Below are positions 39,561 to 53,092 of a stretch of DNA of 64,000 nt, one piece after another. The position numbers and the translations under genes are program-made. The stretch spans positions 682,001 to 746,000 of the forward strand of contig CAKAJK010000004.1 in NCBI GenBank assembly GCA_916610825.1, given 5' to 3'. The first letter of the stretch is position 1, and each line of letters begins with the position of its first letter. This stretch comes from Haliclystus octoradiatus. Taxonomy: Eukaryota; Cnidaria; Staurozoa; Stauromedusae; Haliclystidae. Below the pieces are notes generated by a model. The model was not told where the DNA came from and searched no databases. It was given only the letters and a program-made list of their open reading frames with translations.

Positions 39561-41582
39561 ATGCTAAATTCCCATAGGAACTTGAAATGATCAAAAACAA
39601 TGCCTAATTCCCATAGGAATTCAAAATTAATAAAAACAGTCCTAAATGACCAAAAACAATGCCTAATTCCCATGGGAATCCAAAATTAACAATAACAGTC
39701 CTAAATAACCAAAAACAATGTCTAATTCCCATGAGAATTCAAATTTGACAAAAACAGTCCAAAATGACCGCGAACAATGATAAATCCCTATGGGATTTCA
39801 ATTTCGACAAAATCAGTCCAAAAAGTCCAAAAACAATGCTAAATTCTCATAGGAACTTGAAATGACCAAAAACAATGCCTATTTCCCATAGGAACTCAAA
39901 ATTATTAAAATCAATGCCTAATTCCCATGGGAATCCAAAAGTAATAAAAACAGTCTTAAATGCCCAAAAACAATGCCTAATTCCCTTGAGAATTCAAATT
40001 TGACAAAAAAAGTCTAAAATGACCACAAACAATGCCAAACTCCCATAGGAAATAAAAATTAACAATAACAGTCCTAAATAACCAAAAACAATGCCTAAAT
40101 CCCATGGGAATTCAAAATTAACAATAACAGTCCTAAATAGTCAAAAACAATGCCAAACTCCCATAGGAAATAAAATTAACAATAACAGTCCCAAATAACC
40201 AAAAACAATGCTTAAATCCCATGGGAATTCAAAGTTTACAATAACAGTCCTAAATAGTCAAAAACAATGCCTGATTCCCATGGGACTTCAAAATAAAATA
40301 AACCGATCCAAAATGACCGTGAACAATGATAAATCTTCAAGGAATTTAAAATTCGACAAAATCTGTCCAAAAATTCCGAAAACAGTGCTTAACTCACATA
40401 GGAACTTGAAATTACCAAAAACAATGCCTAATTACCATACGAATTCAAAATTAACAATAACAATCCTATATAACCAAAAACAATGCCTAATTCCCATGGG
40501 AATTCAAAATTAATACAAACAGTCCAAAATGACCGTGAACAATGATAAATCCCTATGGGATTTAAAATTCGACAAAATCAGTCCAAAAAGTCCAAAAACA
40601 ATGCCTAACTCCCATAGGAACTTGTAATGACCAAAAAAATGCCTAATTCCCATGATAATTCAAATTTGAAAACAACAGTCGAAAATGACCGAGAACAATG
40701 ATAAATTCCCATGCGAATTCAAACTAGACAAAATCAGTCCTAATTGACCAAAAACAATGACAATGACCTAATTGACAAAAATAGTCCTAAATGACCATAA
40801 ACAATGCCTAATTCCAAAGGGAATTCAGATTTAATAAAAACAGTCCAAAATGACCATGAACAATGCCTATTTCCCATAGGATCTCAAAATTACCAAAAAC
40901 AATGCCTAATTAACATGGGAATCCAAATTAACAATAACAGTCCTAAATAACCAATAACAATGCTTAAATCCCATTGGAATTCAAAATTAACAGTAACAGT
41001 CCTAAATAACCAAAAACAATGCCCCATTCCCATAGGAATTCCAAATTAATAAAAACAGTCTTAAATGACAATAAACAATGCATAATTCCCAAGGGAATTC
41101 AGATTCAACAAAATCAATCCTAAATGACCATGAACAATGCCTATTTCCCATAGGATCTCAAAATTACCAAAAAAAATGCCTAATTAACATTGGAATTCAA
41201 AATTAACAATAACAGTCCTAAATAACCAATAACAATGCTTAAATCCCATTGGAATTCAAAATTAACAGTAACAGTCCTAAATAACCAAAAACAATGACTA
41301 ATTCCTATGACAATTCAAATTTTACAAAATCAATCCTAAATGACCATAAACAATGCCTAATTTCCAAGGGAATTCAGATTTGACAAAAACAGTCCAAAAT
41401 GACCGAGAACAATGATAAATTCCCATAGGAATTCAAACTAGACAAATCATTCTTAAATGACCAAAAACAATGCTTAATTCCCATAGGAACTTGAAATGAC
41501 CAAAAACAATGCCTAATTCCCATAGGAATTCAAAATTAATAAAAACAGTCCTAAATGACCAAAAACAATGCCTAATTCCCAT

Positions 41583-43230
41583 GAGAATTTAAATTTGACA
41601 AAAACAGTCCAAAATGACCACGAAAAAGGATAAATCCCCATGGGATTCAATTTCGACAAAATCAGTCCAAAAAGTTCAAAAACAATGCTAAATTCCCATA
41701 GGAACTTGAAATGATCAAAAACAATGCCTAATTCCCATGAGAATTCAAATTTGACAAAAAAAGTCTAAAATGACCACAAACAATGCCAAACTCCCATAGG
41801 AAATAAAAATTAACAACAACAGTCCTAAATAACCAAAAACAATGCCTAAATCCCATGGGAATTCAAAATTAACAATAACAGTCCTAAATAACCAAAAATA
41901 ATGCCTAATTCCAATGGGAATTCAAAATTAATAAAAACAGTCCTAAATGACCAAGAACAATGCCTAATTCCTATGACAATTCAAATTTGACAAAATCAGT
42001 CCAAAATGACCGTGAACAATGATAAATCCCCTTGGGATTTGAAATTCGACAAAATCAGTCCAAAAAATCCAAAAACAATACCTAACTCCCATAGGAACTT
42101 GAAATGACCAAGAAAAATGCCTAATTCCCATACGAGATTAAAATGACCAAAAACATTGCCTAATTCCCATAGGAAATAAAAATTAACAATAACAGTCCTA
42201 AATAACCAAAAACAATGCTTAAATCCCATGGAAAGTCAAAATTAACAATAACAGTCCTAAATAACCAAAAACAATGCCTAATTCCCATGGGAATTCAAAA
42301 TTAATAAAAACAGTCCTAAATGACCATAAACAATGCCTAATTCCCAAGGGAATTCAGATTTAACAAAAACAGTCCAAAATGACCATGAACAATGCCTATT
42401 TCCCATAAAATCTCAAAATTAACAAAAACAATGCCTAATTAACATGGGAATTCAAAATTAACAATAACAGTCCTAAATAACCAATAACAATGCTTAAATC
42501 CCATTGGAATTCAAAATTAACAGTAACAGTCCTAAATAACCAAAAACAATGCCCAATTCCCATGGGAATTCTAAATTAATAAAAACAGTCCAAAATGACC
42601 ATGAACAATGCCTATTTCCCTTAGGAACTCAAAATTACCAAAAACAATGCCTAATTAGCATGGGAATTCAAAATTATCAATAACAATCCTAAATAACCAA
42701 AAACAGTCCTAAATGACCGCGAAAAAGGATAAATCCCCATGGGATTCATTTTCGACAAAATCAGTCCAAAAAGTCCAAAAACAATGCTAAATTCCCATAG
42801 GAACTTGAAATGACCAAAAACAATGCCTAATTCTTATGAGAATTCAAATTTGACAAAAACTGTCCAAAATGACCACGAACAATGCCAAACTCCCATAGGA
42901 AATAAAAATTAGCAATAACAATCCTAAATAACCAAAAACAATGCCTAAATCCCTAGGGAATTCAAAATTAACAATAACAGTCCTAAATAACCAAAAACAA
43001 TGCCTAATTCCCATGGGAATTCAAAATTAATAAAATCAGTCCTAAATGACCATAAACAATGCCTAATTCCAAAGGGAATTCAGATTTGACAAAAACAGTC
43101 CAAAATGACCGCGAACAATGATAAATTCCTATTTGAATTCAAACTAGACAAAATCAGTCCTAAATGATTGAAAACGATGCTTAATTCCCATAGGAACTTG
43201 AAATGACCAAAAACAATGCCTAATTCTTAT
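41583..43230 (+). repeat. Type B block, first in unit 11
   Basis: This block is colinear with 37,593-39,240 at +3,990. It carries the rare palindrome variant CCCTAGGG at 42,951 and, toward its end, GATAAATTCCTATTTGAATTC and AAAACGATGC. The last two variants also mark all later B copies. Confidence 0.85.
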
Positions 43231-44192
43231 GAGAATTCAAATTTGACAAAAACTGTCCAAAATGACCACGAACAATGCCAAACTCCCATAGGAAATAAAA
43301 ATTAGCAATAACAATCCTAAATAACCAAAAACAATGCCTAAATCCCATGGGAATTCAAAATTAACAATAACAGTCCTAAATAACCAAAAACAATGCCTAA
43401 TTCCCATGGGAATTCAAAATTAATAAAATCAGTCCTAAATGACCATAAACAATGCCTAATTCCAAAGGGAATTCAAATTTGACAAAAACTGTCCAAAATG
43501 ACCACGAACAATGCCAAACTCCCATAGGAAATAAAAATTAGCAATAACAATCCTAAATAACCAAAAACAATGCCTAAATCCCATTGGAATTCAAAATTAA
43601 CAGTAACAGTCCTAAATAACCAAAAACAATGCCCCATTCCCATAGGAATTCTAAATTAATAAAAACAGTCTTAAATGACAATAAACAATGCATAATTCCC
43701 AAGGGAATTCAGATTCAACAAAATCAATCCTAAATGACCATGAACAATGCCTATTTCCCATAGGATCTCAAAATTACCAAAAAAAATGCCTAATTAACAT
43801 TGGAATTCAAAATTAACAATAACAGTCCTAAATAACCAATAACAATGCTTAAATCCCATTGGAATTCAAAATTAACAGTAACAGTCCTAAATAACCAAAA
43901 ACAATGACTAATTCCTATGACAATTCAAATTTTACAAAATCAATCCTAAATGACCATAAACAATGCCTAATTTCCAAGGGAATTCAGATTTGACAAAAAC
44001 AGTCCAAAATGACCGAGAACAATGATAAATTCCCATAGGAATTCAAACTAGACAAATCATTCTTAAATGACCAAAAACAATGCTTAATTCCCATAGGAAC
44101 TTGAAATGACCAAAAACAATGCCTAATTCCCATAGGAATTCAAAATTAATAAAAACAGTCCTAAATGACCAAAAACAATGCCTAATTCCCAT

Positions 44193-45840
44193 AAGAATTT
44201 AAATTTGACAAAAACAGTCCAAAATGACCACGAAAAAGGATAAATCCCCATGGGATTCAATTTCGACAAAATCAGTCTAAAAAGTTCAAAAACAATGCTA
44301 AATTCCCATAGGAACTTGAAATGATCAAAAACAATGCCTAATTCCCATGAGAATTCAAATTTGACAAAAAAAGTCTAAAATGACCACAAACAATGCCAAA
44401 CTCCCATAGGAAATAAAAATTAACAACAACAGTCCTAAATAACCAAAAACAATGCCTAAATCCCATGGGAATTCAAAATTAACAATAACAGTCCTAAATA
44501 ACCAAAAATAATGCCTAATTCCAATGGGAATTCAAAATTAATAAAAACAGTCCTAAATGACCAAGAACAATGCCTAATTCCTATGACAATTCAAATTTGA
44601 CAAAATCAGTCCAAAATGACCGTGAACAATGATAAATCCCCTTGGGATTTGAAATTCGACAAAATCAGTCCAAAAAATCCAAAAACAATACCTAACTCCC
44701 ATAGGAACTTGAAATGACCAAGAAAAATGCCTAATTCCCATACGAGATTAAAATGACCAAAAACATTGCCTAATTCCCATAGGAAATAAAAATTAACAAT
44801 AACAGTCCTAAATAACCAAAAACAATGCTTAAATCCCATGGAAAGTCAAAATTAACAATAACAGTCCTAAATAACCAAAAACAATGCCTAATTCCCATGG
44901 GAATTCAAAATTAATAAAAACAGTCCTAAATGACCATAAACAATGCCTAATTCCCAAGGGAATTCAGATTTAACAAAAACAGTCCAAAATGACCATGAAC
45001 AATGCCTATTTCCCATAAAATCTCAAAATTAACAAAAACAATGCCTAATTAACATGGGAATTCAAAATTAACAATAACAGTCCTAAATAACCAATAACAA
45101 TGCTTAAATCCCATTGGAATTCAAAATTAACAGTAACAGTCCTAAATAACCAAAAACAATGCCCAATTCCCATGGGAATTCTAAATTAATAAAAACAGTC
45201 CAAAATGACCATGAACAATGCCTATTTCCCTTAGGAACTCAAAATTACCAAAAACAATGCCTAATTAGCATGGGAATTCAAAATTATCAATAACAATCCT
45301 AAATAACCAAAAACAGTCCTAAATGACCGCGAAAAAGGATAAATCCCCATGGGATTCATTTTCGACAAAATCAGTCCAAAAAGTCCAAAAACAATGCTAA
45401 ATTCCCATAGGAACTTGAAATGACCAAAAACAATGCCTAATTCTTATGAGAATTCAAATTTGACAAAAACTGTCCAAAATGACCACGAACAATGCCAAAC
45501 TCCCATAGGAAATAAAAATTAGCAATAACAATCCTAAATAACCAAAAACAATGCCTAAATCCCATGGGAATTCAAAATTAACAATAACAGTCCTAAATAA
45601 CCAAAAACAATGCCTAATTCCCATGGGAATTCAAAATTAATAAAATCAGTCCTAAATGACCATAAACAATGCCTAATTCCAAAGGGAATTCAGATTTGAC
45701 AAAAACAGTCCAAAATGACCGCGAACAATGATAAATTCCTATTTGAATTCAAACTAGACAAAATCAGTCCTAAATGATTGAAAACGATGCTTAATTCCCA
45801 TAGGAACTTGAAATGACCAAAAACAATGCCTAATTCCCAT
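44193..45840 (+). repeat. Type B block, second in unit 11, 1,648 bp
   Basis: This block is colinear with the first block of the unit at +2,610. It begins with CCCATAAGAATTTAAATTTG, where the other lineage has CCCATGAG, and has AGTCTAAAAAGTTC near 44,276. Both variants recur 9,862 bp downstream in unit 13. Confidence 0.87.
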
Positions 45841-46695
45841 AGGAATTCAAATTTGACAAAAACAGTCCAAAATGACCGCGAACAATGATAAATCCCTATG
45901 GGATTTCAATTTCCACAAAATCAGTCCAAAAAGTCCAAAAACAATGCCTAACTCCCATAGGAACTTGTAATGACCAAAAAAATCCCTAATTCCCATGATA
46001 ATTCAAAATTAACAATAACAATCCTATATAACCAAAAACAATGCCTAATTCCCATGGGAATTCAGATTTGACAAAAACAGTCCAAAATGACCGCGAACAA
46101 TGATAAATTCCTATTTGAATTCAAACTAGACAAAATCAGTCCTAAATGATTGAAAACGATGCTTAATTCCCATAGGAACTTGAAATGACCAAAAACAATG
46201 CCTAATTCCCATAGGAATTCAAATTTGACAAAAACTGTCCAAAATGACCACGAACAATGCCAAACTCCGATAGGAAATAAAAATTAGCAATAACAATCCT
46301 AAATAACCAAAAACAATGCCTAATTCCCATGGGAATTCAAAATTAATAAAATCAGTCCTAAATGACCATAAATAATGCCTAATTCCCAAGGGAATTCAGA
46401 TTTGACAAAAACAGTCCAAAATGACCGAGAACAATGATAAATTCCCATGGGAATTCAAACTAGACAAAATCAGTCCTAAATGAACGAAAACAATGCTTAA
46501 TTCCCATAGGAACTTGAAATGACCAAAAACAATGCTAAATTCCCATAGGAACTTGAAATGATCAAAAACAATGCCTAATTCCCATAGGAATTCAAAATTA
46601 ATAAAAACAGTCCTAAATGACCAAAAACAATGCCTAATTCCCATGGGAATCCAAAATTCACAATAACAGTCCTAAATAACCAAAAACAATGTCTA

Positions 46696-47205
46696 ATTCC
46701 CATGAGAATTCAAATTTGACAAAAACAGTCCAAAATGACCGCGAACAATGATAAATCCCTATGGGATTTCAATTTCGACAAAATCAGTCCAAAAAGTCCA
46801 AAAACAATGCTAAATTCTCATAGGAACTTAAAATGACCAAAAACAATGCCTATTTCCCATAGGAACTCAAAATTATTAAAATCAATGCCTAATTCCCATG
46901 GGAATCCAAAAGTAATAAAAACAGTCTTAAATGCCCAAAAACAATGCCTAATTCCCTTGAGAATTCAAATTTGACAAAAACAGTCCAAAATGACCGCGAA
47001 CAATGATAAATCCCTATGGGATTTCAATTTCGACAAAATCAGTCCAAAAAGTCCAAAAACAATGCTAAATTCTCATAGGAACTTGAAATGACCAAAAACA
47101 ATGCCTATTTCCCATAGGAACTCAAAATTATTAAAATCAATGCCTAATTCCCATGGGAATCCAAAAGTAATAAAAACAGTCTTAAATGCCCAAAAACAAT
47201 GCCTA
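46696..47205 (+). repeat. 255-bp tandem duplication (two copies)
   Basis: 46,696-46,950 and 46,951-47,205 are adjacent copies of the unit tail. The length equals three long plus two short monomers. Differences noticed are CCCATGAG versus CCCTTGAG at the start and CTTAAAATG versus CTTGAAATG inside. The same doublet ends at 50,763, 57,067 and 60,625. Type A units and unit 10 do not carry it, so it marks the right-hand lineage. Confidence 0.88.
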
Positions 47206-50200
47206 ATTCCCTTGAGAATTCAAATTTGACAAAAAAAGTCTAAAATGACCACAAACAATGCCAAACTCCCATAGGAAATAAAAATTAACAATAACAGTCC
47301 TAAATAACCAAAAACAATGCCTAAATCCCATGGGAATTCAAAATTAACAATAACAGTCCTAAATAGTCAAAAACAATGCCAAACTCCCATAGGAAATAAA
47401 ATTAACAATAACAGTCCCAAATAACCAAAAACAATGCTTAAATCCCATGGGAATTCAAAGTTCACAATAACAGTCCTAAATAGTCAAAAACAATGCCTGA
47501 TTCCCATGGGACTTCAAAATAAAATAAACCGATCCAAAATGACCGTGAACAATGATAAATCTCCAAGGAATTTAAAATTCGACAAAATCTGTCCAAAAAT
47601 TCCGAAAACAGTGCTTACCTCACATAGGAACTTGAAATTACCAAAAACAATGCCTAATTACCATGGGAATTCAAAATTAATAAAAACAGTCCAAAATGAC
47701 CGTGAACAATGATAAATCCCTATGGGATTTAAAATTCGACAAAATCAGTCCAAAAAGTCCAAAAACATTGCCTAACTCCCATAGGAACTTGTAATGACCA
47801 AAAAAATGCCTAATTCCCATGATAATTCAAATTTGAAAACAACAGTCGAAAATGACCGAGAACAATGATAAATTCCCATGCGAATTCAAACTAGACAAAA
47901 TCAGTCCTAATTGACCAAAAACAATGACAATGACCTAATTGACAAAAATAGTCCTAAATGACCAAAAACAATGCCTAATTCCCATAAGAATTTAAATTTG
48001 ACAAAAACAGTCCAAAATGACCACGAAAAAGGATAAATCCCCATGGGATTCAATTTCGACAAAATCAGTCCAAAAAGTTCAAAAACAATGCTAAATTCCC
48101 ATAGGAACTTGAAATGATCAAAAACAATGCCTAATTCCCATGAGAATTCAAATTTGACAAAAAAAGTCTAAAATGACCACAAACAATGCCAAACTCCCAT
48201 AGGAAATAAAAATTAACAACAACAGTCCTAAATAACCAAAAACAATGCCTAAATCCCATGGGAATTCAAAATTAACAATAACAGTCCTAAATAACCAAAA
48301 ATAATGCCTAATTCCAATGGGAATTCAAAATTAATAAAAACAGTCCTAAATGACCAAGAACAATGCCTAATTCCTATGACAATTCAAATTTGACAAAATC
48401 AGTCCAAAATGACCGTGAACAATGATAAATCCCCTTGGGATTTGAAATTCGACAAAATCAGTCCAAAAAATCCAAAAACAATACCTAACTCCCATAGGAA
48501 CTTGAAATGACCAAGAAAAATGCCTAATTCCCATACGAGATTAAAATGACCAAAAACATTGCCTAATTCCCATAGGAAATAAAAATTAACAATAACAGTC
48601 CTAAATAACCAAAAACAATGCTTAAATCCCATGGAAAGTCAAAATTAACAATAACAGTCCTAAATAACCAAAAACAATGCCTAATTCCCATGGGAATTCA
48701 AAATTAATAAAAACAGTCCTAAATGACCATAAACAATGCCTAATTCCCAAGGGAATTCAGATTTAACAAAAACAGTCCAAAATGACCATGAACAATGCCT
48801 ATTTCCCATAAAATCTCAAAATTAACAAAAACAATGCCTAATTAACATGGGAATTCAAAATTAACAATAACAGTCCTAAATAACCAATAACAATGCTTAA
48901 ATCCCATTGGAATTCAAAATTAACAGTAACAGTCCTAAATAACCAAAAACAATTCCCAATTCCCATGGGAATTCTAAATTAATAAAAACAGTCCAAAATG
49001 ACCATGAACAATGCCTATTTCCCTTAGGAACTCAAAATTAACAAAAACAATGCCTAATTAACATGGGAATTCAAAATTAACAATAACAGTCCTAAATAAC
49101 CAATAACAATGCTTAAATCCCATTGGAATTCAAAATTAACAGTAACAGTCCTAAATAACCAAAAACAATTCCCAATTCCCATGGGAATTCAAAATTAATA
49201 AAATCAGTCCTAAATGACCATAAACAATGCCTAATTCCAAAGGGAATTCAGATTTGACAAAAACAGTCCAAAATGACCGCGAACAATGATAAATTCCTAT
49301 TTGAATTCAAACTAGACAAAATCAGTCCTAAATGATTGAAAACGATGCTTAATTCCCATAGGAACTTGAAATGACCAAAAACAATGCCTAATTCCCATAG
49401 GAATTCAAATTTGACAAAAACAGTCCAAAATGACCGCGAACAATGATAAATCCCTATGGGATTTCAATTTCCACAAAATCAGTCCAAAAAGTCCAAAAAC
49501 AATGCCTAACTCCCATAGGAACTTGTAATGACCAAAAAAATCCCTAATTCCCATGATAATTCAAAATTAACAATAACAATCCTATATAACCAAAAACAAT
49601 GCCTAATTCCCATGGGAATTCAGATTTGACAAAAACAGTCCAAAATGACCGCGAACAATGATAAATTCCTATTTGAATTCAAACTAGACAAAATCAGTCC
49701 TAAATGATTGAAAACGATGCTTAATTCCCATAGGAACTTGAAATGACCAAAAACAATGCCTAATTCCCATAGGAATTCAAATTTGACAAAAACTGTCCAA
49801 AATGACCACGAACAATGCCAAACTCCCATAGGAAATAAAAATTAGCAATAACAATCCTAAATAACCAAAAACAATGCCTAATTCCCATGGGAATTCAAAA
49901 TTAATAAAATCAGTCCTAAATGACCATAAACAATGCCTAATTCCCAAGGGAATTCAGATTTGACAAAAACAGTCCAAAATGACCGAGAACAATGATAAAT
50001 TCCCATGGGAATTCAAACTAGACAAAATCAGTCCTAAATGAACGAAAACAATGCTTAATTCCCATAGGAACTTGAAATGACCAAAAACAATGCTAAATTC
50101 CCATAGGAACTTGAAATGATCAAAAACAATGCCTAATTCCCATAGGAATTCAAAATTAATAAAAACAGTCCTAAATGACCAAAAACAATGCCTAATTCCC

Positions 50201-50763
50201 ATGGGAATCCAAAATTAACAATAACAGTCCTAAATAACCAAAAACAATGTCTAATTCCCATGAGAATTCAAATTTGACAAAAACAGTCCAAAATGACCGC
50301 GAACAATGATAAATCCCTATGGGATTTCAATTTCGACAAAATCAGTCCAAAAAGTCCAAAAACAATGCTAAATTCTCATAGGAACTTAAAATGACCAAAA
50401 ACAATGCCTATTTCCCATAGGAACTCAAAATTATTAAAATCAATGCCTAATTCCCATGGGAATCCAAAAGTAATAAAAACAGTCTTAAATGCCCAAAAAC
50501 AATGCCTAATTCCCTTGAGAATTCAAATTTGACAAAAACAGTCCAAAATGACCGCGAACAATGATAAATCCCTATGGGATTTCAATTTCGACAAAATCAG
50601 TCCAAAAAGTCCAAAAACAATGCTAAATTCTCATAGGAACTTGAAATGACCAAAAACAATGCCTATTTCCCATAGGAACTCAAAATTATTAAAATCAATG
50701 CCTAATTCCCATGGGAATCCAAAAGTAATAAAAACAGTCTTAAATGCCCAAAAACAATGCCTA
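47206..50763 (+). repeat. HOR unit 12, short mixed A/B unit, 3,558 bp
   Basis: The type A head has lost one 59-bp monomer near 47,690 and jumps into a shortened B block near 47,986, skipping most of the A body. The tail repeats the end of unit 11 at +3,558. It is colinear with unit 14 at +9,862. Confidence 0.9.
47986..49398 (+). repeat. Shortened type B block in unit 12, 1,413 bp
   Basis: The block has the same opening as the block at 44,193, but its interior repeats a pair of monomers (AATAACAATGCTTAAATC ... AACAATTCCCAATTCCC near 48,890-48,965 and again near 49,105-49,180). It omits the GCGAAAAAGG/ACTGTCC section. AACAATTCCC in place of AACAATGCCC is its marker. Confidence 0.83.
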
Positions 50764-52366
50764 ATTCCCTTGAGAATTCAAATTTGACAAAAAAAGTCTA
50801 AAATGACCACAAACAATGCCAAACTCCCATAGGAAATAAAAATTAACAATAACAGTCCTAAATAACCAAAAACAATGCCTAAATCCCATGGGAATTCAAA
50901 ATTAACAATAACAGTCCTAAATAGTCAAAAACAATGCCAAACTCCCATAGGAAATAAAATTAACAATAACAGTCCCAAATAACCAAAAACAATGCTTAAA
51001 TCCCATGGGAATTCAAAGTTCACAATAACAGTCCTAAATAGTCAAAAACAATGCCTGATTCCCATGGGACTTCAAAATAAAATAAACCGATCCAAAATGA
51101 CCGTGAACAATGATAAATCTTCAAGGAATTTAAAATTCGACAAAATCTGTCCAAAAATTCCGAAAACAGTGCTTAACTCACATAGGAACTTGAAATTACC
51201 AAAAACAATGCCTAATTACCATGGGAATTCAAAATTAACAATAACAATCCTATATAACCAAAAACAATGCCTAATTCCCATGGGAATTCAAAATTAATAC
51301 AAACAGTCCAAAATGACCGTGAACAATGATAAATCCCTATGGGATTTAAAATTCGACAAAATCAGTCCAAAAAGTCCAAAAACAATGCCTAACTCCCATA
51401 GGAACTTGTAATGACCAAAAAAATGCCTAATTCCCATGATAATTCAAATTTGAAAACAACAGTCGAAAATGACCGAGAACAATGATAAATTCCCATGCGA
51501 ATTCAAACTAGACAAAATCAGTCCTAATTGACCAAAAACAATGACAATGACCTAATTGACAAAAATAGTCCTAAATGACCATAAACAATGCCTAATTCCA
51601 AAGGGAATTCAGATTTAATAAAAACAGTCCAAAATGACCATGAACAATGCCTATTTCCCATAGGATCTCAAAATTACCAAAAACAATGCCTAATTAACAT
51701 GGGAATCCAAATTAACAATAACAGTCCTAAATAACCAATAACAATGCTTAAATCCCATTGGAATTCAAAATTAACAGTAACAGTCCTAAATAACCAAAAA
51801 CAATGCCCCATTCCCATAGGAATTCCAAATTAATAAAAACAGTCTTAAATGACAATAAACAATGCATAATTCCCAAGGGAATTCAGATTCAACAAAATCA
51901 ATCCTAAATCACCATGAACAATGCCTATTTCCCATAGGATCTCAAAATTACCAAAAAAAATGCCTAATTAACATTGGAATTCAAAATTAACAATAACAGT
52001 CCTAAATAACCAATAACAATGCTTAAATCCCATTGGAATTCAAAATTAACAGTAACAGTCCTAAATAACCAAAAACAATGACTAATTCCTATGACAATTC
52101 AAATTTTACAAAATCAATCCTAAATGACCATAAACAATGCCTAATTTCCAAGGGAATTCAGATTTGACAAAAACAGTCCAAAATGACCGAGAACAATGAT
52201 AAATTCCCATAGGAATTCAAACTAGACAAATCATTCTTAAATGACCAAAAACAATGCTTAATTCCCATAGGAACTTGAAATGACCAAAAACAATGCCTAA
52301 TTCCCATAGGAATTCAAAATTAATAAAAACAGTCCTAAATGACCAAAAACAATGCCTAATTCCCAT

Positions 52367-53092
52367 GAGAATTTAAATTTGACAAAAACAGTCCAAAATG
52401 ACCACGAAAAAGGATAAATCCCCATGGGATTCAATTTCGACAAAATCAGTCCAAAAAGTTCAAAAACAATGCTAAATTCCCATAGGAACTTGAAATGATC
52501 AAAAACAATGCCTAATTCCCATGAGAATTCAAATTTGACAAAAAAAGTCTAAAATGACCACAAACAATGCCAAACTCCCATAGGAAATAAAAATTAACAA
52601 CAACAGTCCTAAATAACCAAAAACAATGCCTAAATCCCATGGGAATTCAAAATTAACAATAACAGTCCTAAATAACCAAAAATAATGCCTAATTCCAATG
52701 GGAATTCAAAATTAATAAAAACAGTCCTAAATGACCAAGAACAATGCCAAACTCCCATAGGAAATAAAAATTAGCAATAACAATCCTAAATAACCAAAAA
52801 CAATGCCTAAATCCCTAGGGAATTCAAAATTAACAATAACAGTCCTAAATAACCAAAAACAATGCCTAATTCCCATGGGAATTCAAAATTAATAAAATCA
52901 GTCCTAAATGACCATAAACAATGCCTAATTCCAAAGGGAATTCAGATTTGACAAAAACAGTCCAAAATGACCGCGAACAATGATAAATTCCTATTTGAAT
53001 TCAAACTAGACAAAATCAGTCCTAAATGATTGAAAACGATGCTTAATTCCCATAGGAACTTGAAATGACCAAAAACAATGCCTAATTCTTAT
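52367..53092 (+). repeat. Internally deleted type B block, 726 bp
   Basis: This is the block 41,583-43,230 with 922 bp removed. The junction is GAACAATGCC at 52,739-52,748, identical to the sequence at both 41,955-41,964 and 42,877-42,886. The loss equals 11 long plus 7 short monomers. It retains CCCTAGGG at 52,813. Confidence 0.9.

Larger units (their letters stand above)
34392..39979 (+). repeat. HOR unit 10, type A to B transition unit, 5,588 bp
   Basis: The first 3.2 kb is ordinary type A. From 37,593 comes a full type B block, then a partial repeat of the B tail (39,241 to about 39,560), and then the last ~420 bp of a type A unit. It is the first of the continuous run of B-bearing units. 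ATTCTTAAATG near 37,450 and later copies distinguish these A segments from ATTCCTAAATG in the left array. Confidence 0.88.
39980..47205 (+). repeat. HOR unit 11, long mixed A/B unit, 7,226 bp
   Basis: This unit contains, in order, the type A head, a B block (41,583-43,230), a B/A mosaic to about 44,190, a second B block (44,193-45,840) and a type A tail with the 255-bp tandem duplication. Its two full B blocks make it the largest unit in the window. Unit 13 is the same unit minus 922 bp. Confidence 0.88.
42877..50882 (+). repeat. Segmental duplication, left copy, 8,006 bp (offset 9,862)
   Basis: This segment is repeated at 52,739-60,744 with a constant offset of 9,862 bp, checked at six internal landmarks (44,606, 46,396, 47,434, 48,399, 49,620 and 49,954), so there are no net indels. 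Reading both copies I noticed about four substitutions, near 43,726, 45,006, 47,557 and 50,466. Private variants such as AACTCCGATAGG near 46,263 and AAATAATGCC near 46,369 are present in both. Confidence 0.9.
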
